The notes beneath the pieces were generated by a model. It worked only from the letters and a program-made list of their open reading frames with translations, did no database searches and had not been told where the DNA came from. Of a stretch of 64,000 bases of DNA, positions 16,938 through 26,217 are shown piece after piece. Position 1 is the stretch's first letter; each line of letters begins with the position of its first letter. A program made the position numbers and the translations under genes. The stretch comes from Mycolicibacterium fortuitum subsp. fortuitum (lineage in GTDB: Bacteria; Actinomycetota; Actinomycetes; Mycobacteriales; Mycobacteriaceae), in assembly GCF_022179545.1 (NCBI RefSeq), contig NZ_AP025518.1, forward strand, positions 124,001 to 188,000. The letters are read 5' to 3'.

Positions 16938-18088
16938 TGAAGACACGTAACTGGGGTCGCGTCGGTCGCCGCGTCGCGGTGTTGTCGGCGTCCGCACTGA
17001 TCCTCACCTCGTGTGGGCAGTGGCGCGGCGTCGCCAACGTCCCGCTGCCGGGTGGGCCGGGCACCGAGTCCGGCCACACCACGCTGTACGTGCAGATGCC
17101 GGAGACGTTGGCGCTCAACGCCAACAGCCGGGTGCGGGTGCGCGACGTGTTCGTCGGCCGGGTCCGCAAGATCGAACTGATCAACTGGACTCCGACGCTG
17201 ACCGTCGACCTTGAGCCGGGCATCGTGCTGCCCAAGAACACCGAGGCCAAGATCGGGCAGACCAGCTTGCTGGGTTCGCAGCACGTCGAGCTCAACCCGC
17301 CGGCCAAGCCGTCCGAGGAGAAGCTGCACGACGGGGACACCATCCCGCTGGCGCAGTCCTCGGCGTACCCGACGATCGAACGGACACTGGCCGGTATCTC
17401 GGGCATCCTGACCGGCGGTGGCATCCCGAACATCGAGACCATCCAGACCGAGGTGTTCAACATCCTCAACGGTCGCGCCGATCAGATCCGCGACTTCCTG
17501 GGCCGGCTCGACACCTTCACCGACGAGCTCAACCAGCAACGCAACGACATCACCCGGGCGATCGACTCGACCAACCGGCTGCTGAACATCGTCGCGGCGC
17601 GCAATGACACGTTGGACCGGGTGCTGACCGAGTTCCCGCCGCTGATCCAGCATTTCGCCGATACGCGCGATCTGTTCGCCGACGCGGTGACCTCGCTGGG
17701 CCGGTTGTCGAAGGCTGCTGACGACACGTTGTCGAACAGCAACGCCAACCTGCACACCAACCTGCAGAACCTGCAGCGGCCGCTCAAGCAGCTGGCCCGT
17801 TCGGCTCCGTACCTGGTCGAGGCGCTCAAGCTGATCCTCACGGTGCCGTTCAACATCGAGAACATCCCGAAGGCCGTGCGTGGCGACTACATCAACGTGT
17901 CGCTGACGATCGATTTGACGTTGAGCTCGGTGGACAACGCGTTCCTGTCCGGCACCGGTCTGTCGGGCATGCTCCGCGCGCTCGAGCAGGCGTGGGGCCG
18001 TGATCCGGCGACGATGATCCCGGACGTCCGGTTCACGCCGAACCCGCACGATGCACCTGGTGGCCCGCTTGTGGAAAGGGGGGAGTGA
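16937..18088 (+). CDS. lprK: MCE-family lipoprotein LprK (Mce1E)
   Basis: The 383-aa protein has an N-terminal signal with lipobox LTSC at residues 23-26 (Cys26 lipidated), then an MCE domain (LYVQMPETLALNANSRVRV, then TSLLGSQHVELNPP) and helical regions. It is the lipid-anchored subunit in the E position of the mce operon. Its start overlaps the mce1D stop by 1 bp. Confidence 0.93.
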   Translation: MKTRNWGRVGRRVAVLSASALILTSCGQWRGVANVPLPGGPGTESGHTTLYVQMPETLALNANSRVRVRDVFVGRVRKIELINWTPTLTVDLEPGIVLPKNTEAKIGQTSLLGSQHVELNPPAKPSEEKLHDGDTIPLAQSSAYPTIERTLAGISGILTGGGIPNIETIQTEVFNILNGRADQIRDFLGRLDTFTDELNQQRNDITRAIDSTNRLLNIVAARNDTLDRVLTEFPPLIQHFADTRDLFADAVTSLGRLSKAADDTLSNSNANLHTNLQNLQRPLKQLARSAPYLVEALKLILTVPFNIENIPKAVRGDYINVSLTIDLTLSSVDNAFLSGTGLSGMLRALEQAWGRDPATMIPDVRFTPNPHDAPGGPLVERGE

Positions 18089-18091
18089 GAC

Positions 18092-19645
18092 ATGTTGCTG
18101 ACCCGCTTCATCAAGATGCAGCTCGTTCTGTTCACTGTGTTGACGGCGATAGCCCTGGTCGTGCTGGCGCTGGTGTATCTGCGCCTGCCGACCTGGGCCG
18201 GCGTCGGGATGTACAAGCTCAACGCCAACCTCCCGAATTCGGGCGGCCTGTACGCCACCGCCAACGTCACCTACCGCGGAACCACGATCGGCAAGGTGAC
18301 CTCGGTGGAACCCACCGAGAACGGTGCCCACGTGGCGATGAACATCTACAACCAGTTCCGGATCCCGATCGACGCCAGTGCCAACGTGCACTCGGTGTCG
18401 GCGGTGGGTGAGCAGTTCATCGACCTGGTCTCGACGGATGGCGCCAAGGAGTACTTCCGCGACGGCGACACGATCCAGAAGGGCACTGTGCCCGCCGAGG
18501 TGGGCCCGTCGCTGGATGCCGCGCAGAAGGGTTTGGCGGCGCTGCCCAAGGAGAAGATCGCGGTTCTGCTCGACGAGACGGCTCAGGCCGTCGGTGGGCT
18601 CGGACCGTCACTGCAGCACCTGGTCGATTCCACCCAGGCGATCGCCGGTGATTTCAAGGACAACCTCGGCTCGATCAACGACATCGTCGAGAACTCCGGA
18701 CCGATCATCGACAGCCAGGTGAATTCGGGCGACGCGATCTCGCGGTGGGCCAAGAACCTGAACACGCTGGCCGCCCAGAGCGCTCAGAACGATGCCGCGC
18801 TGCGGGGCGGTATCCAGCAGGCGGCACCGACGGCCGATCAGCTGAACTCGGTGTTCAGTGATGTTCAGGAGTCGTTGCCGCAGACGCTGGCGAACCTCGA
18901 AATCGTCATCGACATGCTCAAGCGGTACAACAAGAACGTCGAACAGGTGTTGGTGGCGCTGCCCCAGGGTGGTGCTGTGGCCCAGACGGCGACGATCTTC
19001 GCGCCGAAGGGCCTGCTGCACTTCGGTCTCGGTATCAACGTGCCGCCGCCGTGCCTGACCGGGTTCCTGCCCGCCTCGCAGTGGCGTTCGCCCGCGGACA
19101 CATCCACCGCGCCGCTGCCCGAGGGTCTGTACTGCAAGATCCCCAAGGACGCGCCCAACGCGGTGCGCGGTGCGCGTAACTACCCGTGCGCCGACGTGCC
19201 GGGCAAGCGGGCCGCCTCGCCTGCGGAGTGCCGTAGCGACGAGCCTTACCAGCCGCTCGGCACCAACCCGTGGTACGGCGACCCGAACCAGATTCGCAAC
19301 TGCCCGGCCCCGGCCGCGCGCTGCGACCAGCCCGTCGATCCGGGCCGGGTGATCCCCGCGCCTTCGGTGAATAATGGGATGAACCCGTTGCCGGCAAGTC
19401 AGCTTCCACCTCCGGAATCAACGGCGATGCGCAGCGACCCGCTGACCGCGCCGCGGGGTGGCAATGTGAGTTGTAGTGGACAGCAGCCGAACCCCTGCAT
19501 CTACACTCCGGCAGCAGGTTCGACCGCCACCTATAGCCCGTCCAGCGGCGAGGTGGTCGGTCCCGGCGGTGTGAAGTACTCCGTCACCAACTCGAATAAA
19601 CCAGGAGATGACGGATGGAAGGAGATGCTGGCGCCAGCCAGCTGA
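18092..19645 (+). CDS. mce1F: MCE-family protein Mce1F
   Basis: The 517-aa protein has an N-terminal transmembrane helix (about residues 8-30), an MCE domain (MYKLNANLPNSGGLYATANV, then AVGEQFIDLVSTDG), helices, and a long C-terminal domain with many Pro and Cys residues. The length matches M. tuberculosis Mce1F (515 aa). A strong Shine-Dalgarno (ggaaagggggga) precedes the ATG, 3 nt after lprK. The 3' end overlaps the first Mce-associated gene by 31 bp. Confidence 0.93.
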   Translation: MLLTRFIKMQLVLFTVLTAIALVVLALVYLRLPTWAGVGMYKLNANLPNSGGLYATANVTYRGTTIGKVTSVEPTENGAHVAMNIYNQFRIPIDASANVHSVSAVGEQFIDLVSTDGAKEYFRDGDTIQKGTVPAEVGPSLDAAQKGLAALPKEKIAVLLDETAQAVGGLGPSLQHLVDSTQAIAGDFKDNLGSINDIVENSGPIIDSQVNSGDAISRWAKNLNTLAAQSAQNDAALRGGIQQAAPTADQLNSVFSDVQESLPQTLANLEIVIDMLKRYNKNVEQVLVALPQGGAVAQTATIFAPKGLLHFGLGINVPPPCLTGFLPASQWRSPADTSTAPLPEGLYCKIPKDAPNAVRGARNYPCADVPGKRAASPAECRSDEPYQPLGTNPWYGDPNQIRNCPAPAARCDQPVDPGRVIPAPSVNNGMNPLPASQLPPPESTAMRSDPLTAPRGGNVSCSGQQPNPCIYTPAAGSTATYSPSSGEVVGPGGVKYSVTNSNKPGDDGWKEMLAPAS

Positions 19646-20271
19646 ACCTCGCCGACCAGCAGGACCCTCACCCCACCGAACCGCAAGCGGAGGCCGTCAC
19701 CGAGATCTCTGAACCGGTCTCAGCCACGGATGCCGAGGAGGCTTCTCAGAAGTCCGAGCCGCGGCCTTCGCGGTTGGGCCGGGGCTGGATGGCGGCAATC
19801 CTCGCCGGACTGCTGGTCGTGGCCGCCGCCGTGGGTGTGGGTGGCTACCTGGCACTGCGAGCGCATCAGGACAGTGAACGGATCGCCAGTGACGAGGCCG
19901 AGGCCTTGCAGGCGGCCAAGGACTGTGTGACCGCGACGCAGGCACCGAACACGCAGGCGATGATCGAGGCGCAAACCAAGATCATCGAATGCGCCACCGG
20001 TGACTTCGGCGCACAGGCCGGTCTGTACAGCGGCATGCTGCTCGAGGCCTACCAGGCCGCCAACGTGCAGGTGAAGGTTTCGGATCTGCGGGCCGCGGTG
20101 GAGAAGCACAACGACGACGGGTCGATGGACCTGCTGGTCGCGGTGCGGGTGCTCGTGACCAACAGCGAGAAGTCCGATGAAGAGCAGGGCTACCGGTTGC
20201 GGGTGAAGATGGCCCGCGCCGAGGACGGCAACTACAAGGTCGCACGGCTAGACCAGGTCACGTCGTCGTGA
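19615..20271 (+). CDS. Mce1-associated membrane protein (Rv0175-like)
   Basis: The 218-aa protein has an acidic cytoplasmic N-terminus (residues 1-55), one transmembrane helix (about 58-80), and an extracytoplasmic domain with the SnoaL/Mce-associated layout, containing two cysteines in AKDCVTAT and IIECATGDF. It is the orthologue of M. tuberculosis Rv0175 by position and size (213 aa there). It overlaps mce1F by 31 bp and the next gene by 4 bp, so the genes are translationally coupled. The role is probably assembly or stability of the Mce1 complex. Confidence 0.88.
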   Translation: MEGDAGASQLNLADQQDPHPTEPQAEAVTEISEPVSATDAEEASQKSEPRPSRLGRGWMAAILAGLLVVAAAVGVGGYLALRAHQDSERIASDEAEALQAAKDCVTATQAPNTQAMIEAQTKIIECATGDFGAQAGLYSGMLLEAYQAANVQVKVSDLRAAVEKHNDDGSMDLLVAVRVLVTNSEKSDEEQGYRLRVKMARAEDGNYKVARLDQVTSS

Positions 20272-21242
20272 CCGCTGTGCTGGACAATCCCGGTCCGGTG
20301 GCCGACGAGGGCACCGGAGCGGACCGGGCCCGGTTGGCGTCGTGGCCGGCTCGGGCCGGGGCGCTGGCCATCGACGTGCTGGCGGGTGCCGGGGTGATCG
20401 CTTCCCTTGCGCTGCTGGCCTGGACGGCCCCGCTGTACGGCTGGCTCTGGTGGGTCTGCACGGTGACGGCCGCGGTGGTGATGATCGCGATGCTGATCAA
20501 CCGCATCGCATTGCCCGCCCTCACCGGTTGGTCGCTGGGCCGGTCGGTGTTCGGTATCCGGGTGGTGTCCTCCGCCGGTGACGCCGGCCTGGTGCGGTTG
20601 CTGTTGCGTGATGTCGCGCATCTGCTGGACACCCTGGCGGTGTTCGTCGGTTGGCTGTGGCCGCTGTGGGATTCACGCCACCGCACGTTCGCCGATCTGT
20701 TGACCCGCACCGAGGTGCGCTGTGTCGAACGGCCTGCATATGACGCCCGGCGCCGTGCCGCTGCGGTGCTGGTGGCGCTGGCGGTACTGGCCGGAGCTAC
20801 GGCCGGGCTTGGCTACTTCGCGACCTACCGGGAGGACCGGGCGCTGGATCAGGCGCGGGAGCAGATCACCAGAGACGGCCCGCGAATCGTCGAGCAGCTG
20901 CTGAGCTACAGCGTCGACTCGATGGACCAGGATTTCGCCAGGGCACAGTCACTGGCCACGGACAACTACCGTCCGCAGGTCGTTGCGCAGCAGGACGCGG
21001 CGAAGAAGCGTACTCCGACCAACAATGATCTCTTCGCGGTGAGCAGTGCGCTGCTTCCCGGCGCGACCAAGGACAGGGCCGCGATGCTGTTTGCGATGCA
21101 GGGCCAACGAGGCACCGATCCGCAGAACCTGAAGTTCATCACTGCCACAGTGCGAGTCGATTTCGTCAAGGTCGATGATCAGTGGCAGGCCGACAACCTC
21201 ACGGTGCTGAAGCAACCTCTGCTGAGCGGAGCGGGACAGTGA
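20268..21242 (+). CDS. Mce1-associated RDD-domain membrane protein (Rv0176-like)
   Basis: The 324-aa protein opens with an RDD domain: WPARAGALAIDVLAGAG, then LGRSVFGIRVV and DSRHRTFADLLTRTEV, with about three transmembrane helices. A further helix near residue 165-185 follows, then a Mce-associated extracytoplasmic domain. The GTG start overlaps the previous stop (GTGA). Orthologue of Rv0176. Confidence 0.87.
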   Translation: MTAVLDNPGPVADEGTGADRARLASWPARAGALAIDVLAGAGVIASLALLAWTAPLYGWLWWVCTVTAAVVMIAMLINRIALPALTGWSLGRSVFGIRVVSSAGDAGLVRLLLRDVAHLLDTLAVFVGWLWPLWDSRHRTFADLLTRTEVRCVERPAYDARRRAAAVLVALAVLAGATAGLGYFATYREDRALDQAREQITRDGPRIVEQLLSYSVDSMDQDFARAQSLATDNYRPQVVAQQDAAKKRTPTNNDLFAVSSALLPGATKDRAAMLFAMQGQRGTDPQNLKFITATVRVDFVKVDDQWQADNLTVLKQPLLSGAGQ

Positions 21243-21790
21243 GCCCACGCCGCAAGATCGACGCAGACGAACGCGACTATTTCGCGGTCGAACCGAAAGA
21301 GCCGTTTCGCTGGGGGCTGCCGCTCGTGTCGGTGCTCTCGGCGCTGTTGATCGCCGCGGCAATCGCAGGCTGCACCTTCATGCTGGTGCGGCACGAGGCC
21401 GACGATCGGGCCAATGCCAGGGATGCCGATGCGCTCGCGTACGTGACCGAGTTCATGAAGGGTTACATGACGCGGGATCCGTTCCACGCCAACGACTTCG
21501 CCGACAACGTTCTGCGCCAGGCCACTGGCGACTTCGCCAAGGGTTTCAAAGAGAAGCAGAACGAGATCATCGTTCGTGTGGCGCAGGCCGAGCCTTCAGA
21601 AGGATCTGTGCAGGAGGCCGGCATCCAACGCTGGAATGACAACGGCAGTGCCGATGTTCTGGTGGCCACCAAGACCAGCATCCGGTCACCCGACGGCAAA
21701 TCCACGATCGAAACCGGAGATCGGTGGGTCGCAACCACGATTCGGGAAGGAGACCAGTGGAAGATAAGCCAGCTGATCCAGGTTTTCTGA
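21239..21790 (+). CDS. Mce1-associated membrane protein (Rv0177-like)
   Basis: The 183-aa protein has a short charged N-terminus (SPRRKIDADERDYF), one transmembrane helix (about residues 27-50) and an extracytoplasmic Mce-associated domain ending GDQWKISQLIQVF. The GTG at 21239 overlaps the previous stop by 4 bp and gives the size of Rv0177 (184 aa); the frame is open upstream only inside the previous gene. Confidence 0.87.
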   Translation: MSPRRKIDADERDYFAVEPKEPFRWGLPLVSVLSALLIAAAIAGCTFMLVRHEADDRANARDADALAYVTEFMKGYMTRDPFHANDFADNVLRQATGDFAKGFKEKQNEIIVRVAQAEPSEGSVQEAGIQRWNDNGSADVLVATKTSIRSPDGKSTIETGDRWVATTIREGDQWKISQLIQVF

Positions 21791-22668
21791 CCACAGGCGA
21801 GCCGGAGAAGCCGCGCCGCAGAATGCGTTTCGGCCGGCGTCGCCGTGCCGGGGAGGCGGCCGAAGAATCGGTCCCGGAGGCTGCTTCTGAAACCGCAGAC
21901 GCCGACGGTACCGGTGATTCCGAAGACGTTCCGCAGCGTCGGACCCCGATGGGCAAGTCCGGCCGTAAGGCCGTGACCGAGACCGAGTCCGAGTCCGAGG
22001 GTGAGACAGAGTCCGAGGCCGGCGAAGAACCCGAACCCGAAGCCGACGCTGAGGAAGCGGAGCAGACGGACGGTGAAACCGATGTCGAGGCATCAGAAAC
22101 CGAGGCGACGGACGCCGAGCCGGCCGACGACGTGGTCCTGGTTCCGCATCGTGAGGCCGGCAAGCGGCTGACGTACTTTGCCGCGGGCGCAGCGGTGGTT
22201 TTCGTGGCGGCCGGAGCTTTCGGTGGCGCCATGCTGCAGCCGTACCTGGCCGACCGGGCCCTGGTGGCGACCAAACTCCAAGTGGCGCAGACCTCGGCCG
22301 ATGCCATCACGACGTTGTGGACCTACACGCCGGACAACATCGAAAGCCTGCCGGACCGAGCCGCGAAGTATCTGTCGAGCGATTTCGCCGACAAGTACCG
22401 GAAGCTGATCGATTCGATCGTGCCCACCAACAAGCAGGCGCAGGTCTCCAACAACACCCAGGTGATGGGCACCGCGGTGGAGACCATCGGCGGCGACCAG
22501 GCCACCGCGATCGTCTACACCAACACGGTGTCGACGAGCCCGGTCACCAAGAACATTCCGTCGCTGCGGTATTCGTCCTATCGGCTGACCTTGCAGCGCA
22601 GCGATGGCGATTGGCTGATCACCGAGATGCCGGCATTGACCCAATTGGACTTGTCACCCCAGCTGTAG
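21757..22668 (+). CDS. Mce1-associated protein with long acidic cytoplasmic tail (Rv0178-like)
   Basis: The 303-aa protein has about 120 residues of Glu/Asp/Ser/Thr-rich low-complexity sequence, one transmembrane helix (about residues 144-166) and a C-terminal Mce-associated domain ending LTQLDLSPQL. The GTG at 21757 follows ggaaggaga and gives translational coupling inside the previous gene. It is longer than Rv0178 (244 aa) because of the acidic tail, which may vary freely between species. Last gene of the mce1 transcription unit. Confidence 0.85.
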   Translation: MEDKPADPGFLTTGEPEKPRRRMRFGRRRRAGEAAEESVPEAASETADADGTGDSEDVPQRRTPMGKSGRKAVTETESESEGETESEAGEEPEPEADAEEAEQTDGETDVEASETEATDAEPADDVVLVPHREAGKRLTYFAAGAAVVFVAAGAFGGAMLQPYLADRALVATKLQVAQTSADAITTLWTYTPDNIESLPDRAAKYLSSDFADKYRKLIDSIVPTNKQAQVSNNTQVMGTAVETIGGDQATAIVYTNTVSTSPVTKNIPSLRYSSYRLTLQRSDGDWLITEMPALTQLDLSPQL

Positions 22669-22684
22669 CGGCGAGGATGTAGGC

Positions 22685-23377
22685 ATGGCCATCGCCTCAC
22701 CGGTGACACAGCGGTCGACCGTCGTGGCCCTGTTGCTTTTGACGTTCGCGACGGGGGTCGTCGACGCCATCAGCGTGCTGGTGCTCGGCCATGTGTTCGT
22801 GGCCAACATGACCGGAAACGTGATCTTCCTGGGCTTCTGGTTCGTGCCGCACTCGGGTGTCGACGTGACGGGCGCTCTGGTGGCGTTCGTCGGGTTCGTG
22901 CTGGGCACCGTGGTGGGCGGACGGTTGCGACGCCATCTGGACAGTCATGTGCGCAACTGGCTGACCACCGCGTTGGGTGTGGAAGTCGTTCTGCTGACCG
23001 TGCTTTCGATCCTGTGTGGAACGGGAGTCCTGGCATATGACGACAACCGGAAGTTCATCCTCATCGTCCTGGCGATGACGTTCGGGATCCAGAACGCGAC
23101 CGCGCGACAGTTCGGCATCCAGGAGTTGAGCACCACGGTGTTGACGCAGACGATCGTCGGCATCGGTTTCGACAGCAGGCTGGCCGGAGGTACCGGGGAC
23201 CGCGAGAAGTTGCGTTACAGCGTGGTGCTGACAATGTGCGTCGGTGCGGTGCTCGGCGGGACGGTCTCGCAGTTCACCGTTGCACCGGTGATCGGGGCAG
23301 CAGCGGTGGTGGTGGCGATCAGTGCGTTGATCTTCAAGTTCGGGCCTGCGTCTGCGCCTGCTCAGACCGAGAGCTGA
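22685..23377 (+). CDS. YoaK/DUF1275 family membrane protein
   Basis: The 230-aa protein has about six hydrophobic helices and the DUF1275 signature: FATGVVDAISVLVLGHVFVANMTGN in shortened form is TGVVDAISVLVLGHVF, then MTGNVIFLGF, with FGIQNATARQFGI further on. The function of the family is unknown; a transporter is suspected. It starts 16 nt after the mce1 operon, so it could be read through from it. The last 44 bp overlap the convergent gene. Confidence 0.82.
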   Translation: MAIASPVTQRSTVVALLLLTFATGVVDAISVLVLGHVFVANMTGNVIFLGFWFVPHSGVDVTGALVAFVGFVLGTVVGGRLRRHLDSHVRNWLTTALGVEVVLLTVLSILCGTGVLAYDDNRKFILIVLAMTFGIQNATARQFGIQELSTTVLTQTIVGIGFDSRLAGGTGDREKLRYSVVLTMCVGAVLGGTVSQFTVAPVIGAAAVVVAISALIFKFGPASAPAQTES

Positions 23378-24077
23378 TCCAGCTCTCACCCTCGTGTGCG
23401 GCGTGCCGCAGGGCACTGAACTCCCCGAAGTAGGCAGCTACCGCGCCGATACCGGGCAGCATCCCGAGGTAACGGTAAACCGTTTGCGGGTGAGGTCGTT
23501 TCGCGATTTCCTCACCTGCGGCCCGCACGGTGCCGGCGAAGTCCCAGAGTTTTTCCGGCAGCGATTGCGGGGGCGTTTCGGGCGAGCCGGCAGGGCTGTT
23601 GGCGATGCGGCGGTCGCACAGGATCTCGCTCAGCAGCCGCACCTGTTCGTCGCGGTCGGTGACACCGTCCTCACGTGCCACGGCGCACAACACGACGGCC
23701 TGGTTGGAGAACCCGAGGATGTCCTGGATCGGAAGCCGATTGGCGATGACCCCGAACACGCCGGGAAAGGCCACGAAGACCGTGGTGACCGCGCCGGCCC
23801 GGTGCACCCACCACTTCACATGCCCGTCTTGGTCCATCTCGGCCCAGGCCTTGGTGCCCGGTAACTCGGCGAAGTTGAGCACCGCGGCCGCGATGTCGAG
23901 GGACTTGCCCACGACGTTCTGCGCAGACTCGTCCCGATGTGTGCGCTGCCTCAGACCGAGCGGGTCGAACCGGGTGAACACGTCGAGTGCCGGGTTTATC
24001 AGTGCTACGGCATGGCCGAGTGCCCCGGCGACGTCGGCGTCGGAGAGACGGGTGAAAGGCAACAGGCTTATCCCCAC
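23334..24077 (-). CDS. Hypothetical protein, possibly EcsC-like
   Basis: The frame encodes about 247 aa from the GTG at 24077. The middle segment WWVHRAGAVTTVFVAFPGVF followed by LPIQDILGFSNQAVVLCAVA has the helix/glycine pattern of EcsC-type proteins, but I do not recognise it firmly. A C-terminal segment (YRYLGMLPGIGAVAAYFGEF) is hydrophobic. The open frame continues upstream to 24401, but that part is antisense to the DUF222 gene and rich in Arg/Pro, so it is excluded. The start could also be slightly upstream. Confidence 0.6.
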   Translation of the reverse strand: MGISLLPFTRLSDADVAGALGHAVALINPALDVFTRFDPLGLRQRTHRDESAQNVVGKSLDIAAAVLNFAELPGTKAWAEMDQDGHVKWWVHRAGAVTTVFVAFPGVFGVIANRLPIQDILGFSNQAVVLCAVAREDGVTDRDEQVRLLSEILCDRRIANSPAGSPETPPQSLPEKLWDFAGTVRAAGEEIAKRPHPQTVYRYLGMLPGIGAVAAYFGEFSALRHAAHEGESWISSRSEQAQTQART

Positions 24078-24157
24078 GTCAGTTATCTTGCCGGATAGTC
24101 GCGATCGCAACTGTTTCTGGCGATCTTTCGCCCCGGAACTTGTCGGACCTCTCTGTG

Positions 24158-25118
24158 ATGATGGCGCTATGTCGGCGGTCACAGCTTCTTTTCGCCGCCG
24201 GCGTTTCCCCGGAGGGGCGGTTGGAGTTGTTGTTCGACGAGGTGGCTGAGTTGGTGGGTCAGCGCAATGCGATCGATGGGCGCCTCGTGGAGATCGTTGC
24301 CGAGTTGGATCGTGACGAGTTGTGTGGCGCGACCGGGGCCCGGTCGATCGCGGCGTTGGTCGCCTGGAAGACCGGTATCGCCCCACGCAACGCCGAGACA
24401 ATGGTGGCGGTGGCGCGTCGGCTCGAACAGTTCCCCCGCTGTGTGCGCAGGGGATGTGTGAGGGGTGGCTGTCGCTGGATCAGGTCGGGGTGATCGCCGA
24501 GCACGCTGCCGATGGCTCTGATGAGCACTATGCCGAGCTGGCCGCGAGCGCCACCGTGCGCCAGTTGCGCACCGCGGTCAAACGCGCACCGCGTCCCGAA
24601 CCCGAAACCCGGCCCGAACCCGAGCGGTTCATCAGCCGCACCGAAGCCGACGAGCACATCACCTGGCGGATCCGGTTGCCGCGATTGGACGCGGCGAAAT
24701 TGGACACCGCACTGCAAACCCACCACGACGCGGTGGTCACCGACTGGAGACGCGATCACGGCATCGATGGTGAGGGCGAGCAGGCGCCGCCGTTTCCCGA
24801 CCTGGTGGATGCGTTCATGAGCCTGGTGGAGGCCGGCTGGGACACCGAAGCCGCCCGCCGTCCGCACGGACTACACACCACCGTGGCTGTGCATCTGAAT
24901 GTCACCGACCGCATCGCGGCCCTGCATCTGGGCCCGGTGTTGTCTGAGGATGACCGGCGCTACCTGCTCTGCGATGCCACCTGTGAGGTGTGGTTCGAAC
25001 GCCAGGGGCAACCGGTCGGGGTCGGCCGCAGCACCCGCACCATCAGCCGGCGGCTGCGCCGCGCCCTCGAACACCGCGACCGCTGCTGTGTGGTCCCGGG
25101 CTGTGGCGCCACCCGCTG
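24158..25118 (+). pseudogene. DUF222/HNH (REP13E12-type) gene, left fragment
   Basis: The N-terminus (FDEVAELVGQRNAIDGRLVE, then GARSIAALVAWKTG) is the typical start of the mycobacterial 13E12/DUF222 family. Near 24430-24442 the frame shifts: RLEQFP must be joined to LCAQGMCEGWLSLDQVGVIA in another frame, next to a run of five C. The DUF222 domain then continues to the beginning of the HNH motif (RRALEHRDRCCVVPGCGATR), where homology stops at about 25118 in the middle of the nuclease core. The missing HNH end is found 3.2 kb away at 28333-28584. The gene is therefore broken twice. Confidence 0.88.
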
Positions 25119-25644
25119 GGGATTCGGGTACGAACCCGACAAGCTCACCATCCGGGAGTCAGAGGCAGCGGTGGTGCGCGAGTTGATGGCGCGGGTGATC
25201 GCCGGGGAAAACGTGCACGAATTGACCATGTGGCTCAACACCACGCAGGTGCCCACGGTGCGCGGCGGGCCGTGGTCCACCACCGCGCTACGCGGCATCT
25301 TGTCCTCCCCGCGGATCGCCGGGTTGCGCGCCTACCGCGGTGAGGTGATCGGGCCGGGGATCTGAGAGCCGATCATCACCACCGCACAACGCGACCAAGT
25401 CCTGGCCTCGTTGTCGGCGCGCATACTGTCGCGGCGCCGCGCTGTGCGGACCTACGTGTTGTCGGGATTGTTGCGGTGCAGGCACTGCGGCAACCGGCTG
25501 TATCCCCAAGCCCGCCACAGCAGCACCGTCAGCGGGTGCACCGCTACGTGTGTTCCTCTGTGCCCGATCACGGCGGATGCGGCCAGTTGACCGTCGCCGC
25601 CGAATTGGTTGAGAAGCTGTTGACCGATGCGGTGCTGGCCTGGA
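25119..25644 (+). pseudogene. Large serine recombinase, C-terminal remnant
   Basis: Directly after the HNH junction comes GFGYEPDKLTIRESEAAVVR, the start of the Recombinase domain, then MWLNTTQVPTVRGGPWSTTA and SSPRIAGLRAYRGEVIG. The next codon pair reads ATC TGA where relatives have Trp (IWEPII), so a TGG-to-TGA nonsense change at 25363-25365 is likely. The frame then continues EPIITTAQRDQVLA and YVLSGLLRCRHCGNRL, shifts frame near 25527, and resumes RYVCSSVPDHGGCGQLTVAA, completing the four-Cys zinc ribbon. The catalytic N-terminal domain is absent. It is fused in frame to the HNH fragment. Confidence 0.82.
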
Positions 25645-25670
25645 GCAGTTGACGCCGTCGGGTGCGAGCC

Positions 25671-25782
25671 AACAATGCCGGGCTGTACTTGTCCAGCAGC
25701 GCCGAGGCGGACAGCAGATCTTGGGCGCCGCGGACCAGGTACGGCCCGCCGCGCTCGAAGATGTCACCGCCGGTGTTGCCGA
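25671..25782 (-). repeat. Inverted 112-bp copy of an internal mce1A segment
   Basis: The reverse complement of 25671-25782 matches mce1A positions 12252-12363 at 108 of 112 bases, and similarity ends abruptly on both sides. In the mce1A frame it would encode GNTGGDIFERGGPYLVRGAQ and the following residues to SPALL. It is not part of a gene here. Its source could be this mce1A or a closely related paralogue. Confidence 0.85.
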
Positions 25783-25935
25783 CGGCAAGTCATCGAACCG
25801 GGATCGCACCCTCAAGGGCCACAAATGCCGCGTTTCGACGTGCCGCTCGCCCGATACTCTTGTCCGTGTGAGACGGTGACTATCGTTGCCACGACGGGGG
25901 ACGTGTCGCCAGTCTTCCGTGACCGGAGGGGCGGA

Positions 25936-26217
25936 ATGGTAGACAACATCAGAGTGAACCTCACTAGCGTGCGCGCTGCAGCCGACGCCGCTGACGAGTT
26001 AGCTGCGCAGCTGAGCATGCCCACGGCTTCTAGCGTCGTTTCGGGTGGGACGGGCAGTGGTGCGGGGGTGAACGCTGTAGCGTCGGCGCTCAACGAGATG
26101 CGCACGAATCAGGGCGCGCAGCTCACCAGCAGGGCGGGAACGCTCCGGATCGGTAGCTCCAGTTATGAAGCGACCGACCAGGATGGTGCCATCAACGTGT
26201 CGCGGGTCGAGATCTAG
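25936..26217 (+). CDS. EspC-like type VII secretion target protein
   Basis: The 93-aa small protein has the layout of the EspC/DUF2580 family: (M)VDNIRVNLTSVRAAADAAD at the start, a Gly/Ser-rich turn in the middle (SGGTGSGAG), a second helix, and the C-terminal YEATDQDGA segment typical of such secretion substrates. ATG with gacCGGAGGGG as ribosome binding site. The next gene starts immediately after its stop, with no gap. Such proteins form helical hairpins secreted with a larger partner by ESX systems; no ESX machinery is encoded in this window. The family call rests on pattern, not on a search. Confidence 0.65.
   Translation: MVDNIRVNLTSVRAAADAADELAAQLSMPTASSVVSGGTGSGAGVNAVASALNEMRTNQGAQLTSRAGTLRIGSSSYEATDQDGAINVSRVEI

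Noticed and set aside
21850..22140. Glu-rich stretch considered as a DNA repeat
   Set aside because: Only degenerate GAG/GAA/GAC codon runs, no fixed unit; an acidic protein tail explains it.
24078..24401. Extension of the EcsC-like frame to 24401
   Set aside because: Antisense to the DUF222 gene start and rich in Arg/Pro; family-like sequence starts only near the chosen GTG.
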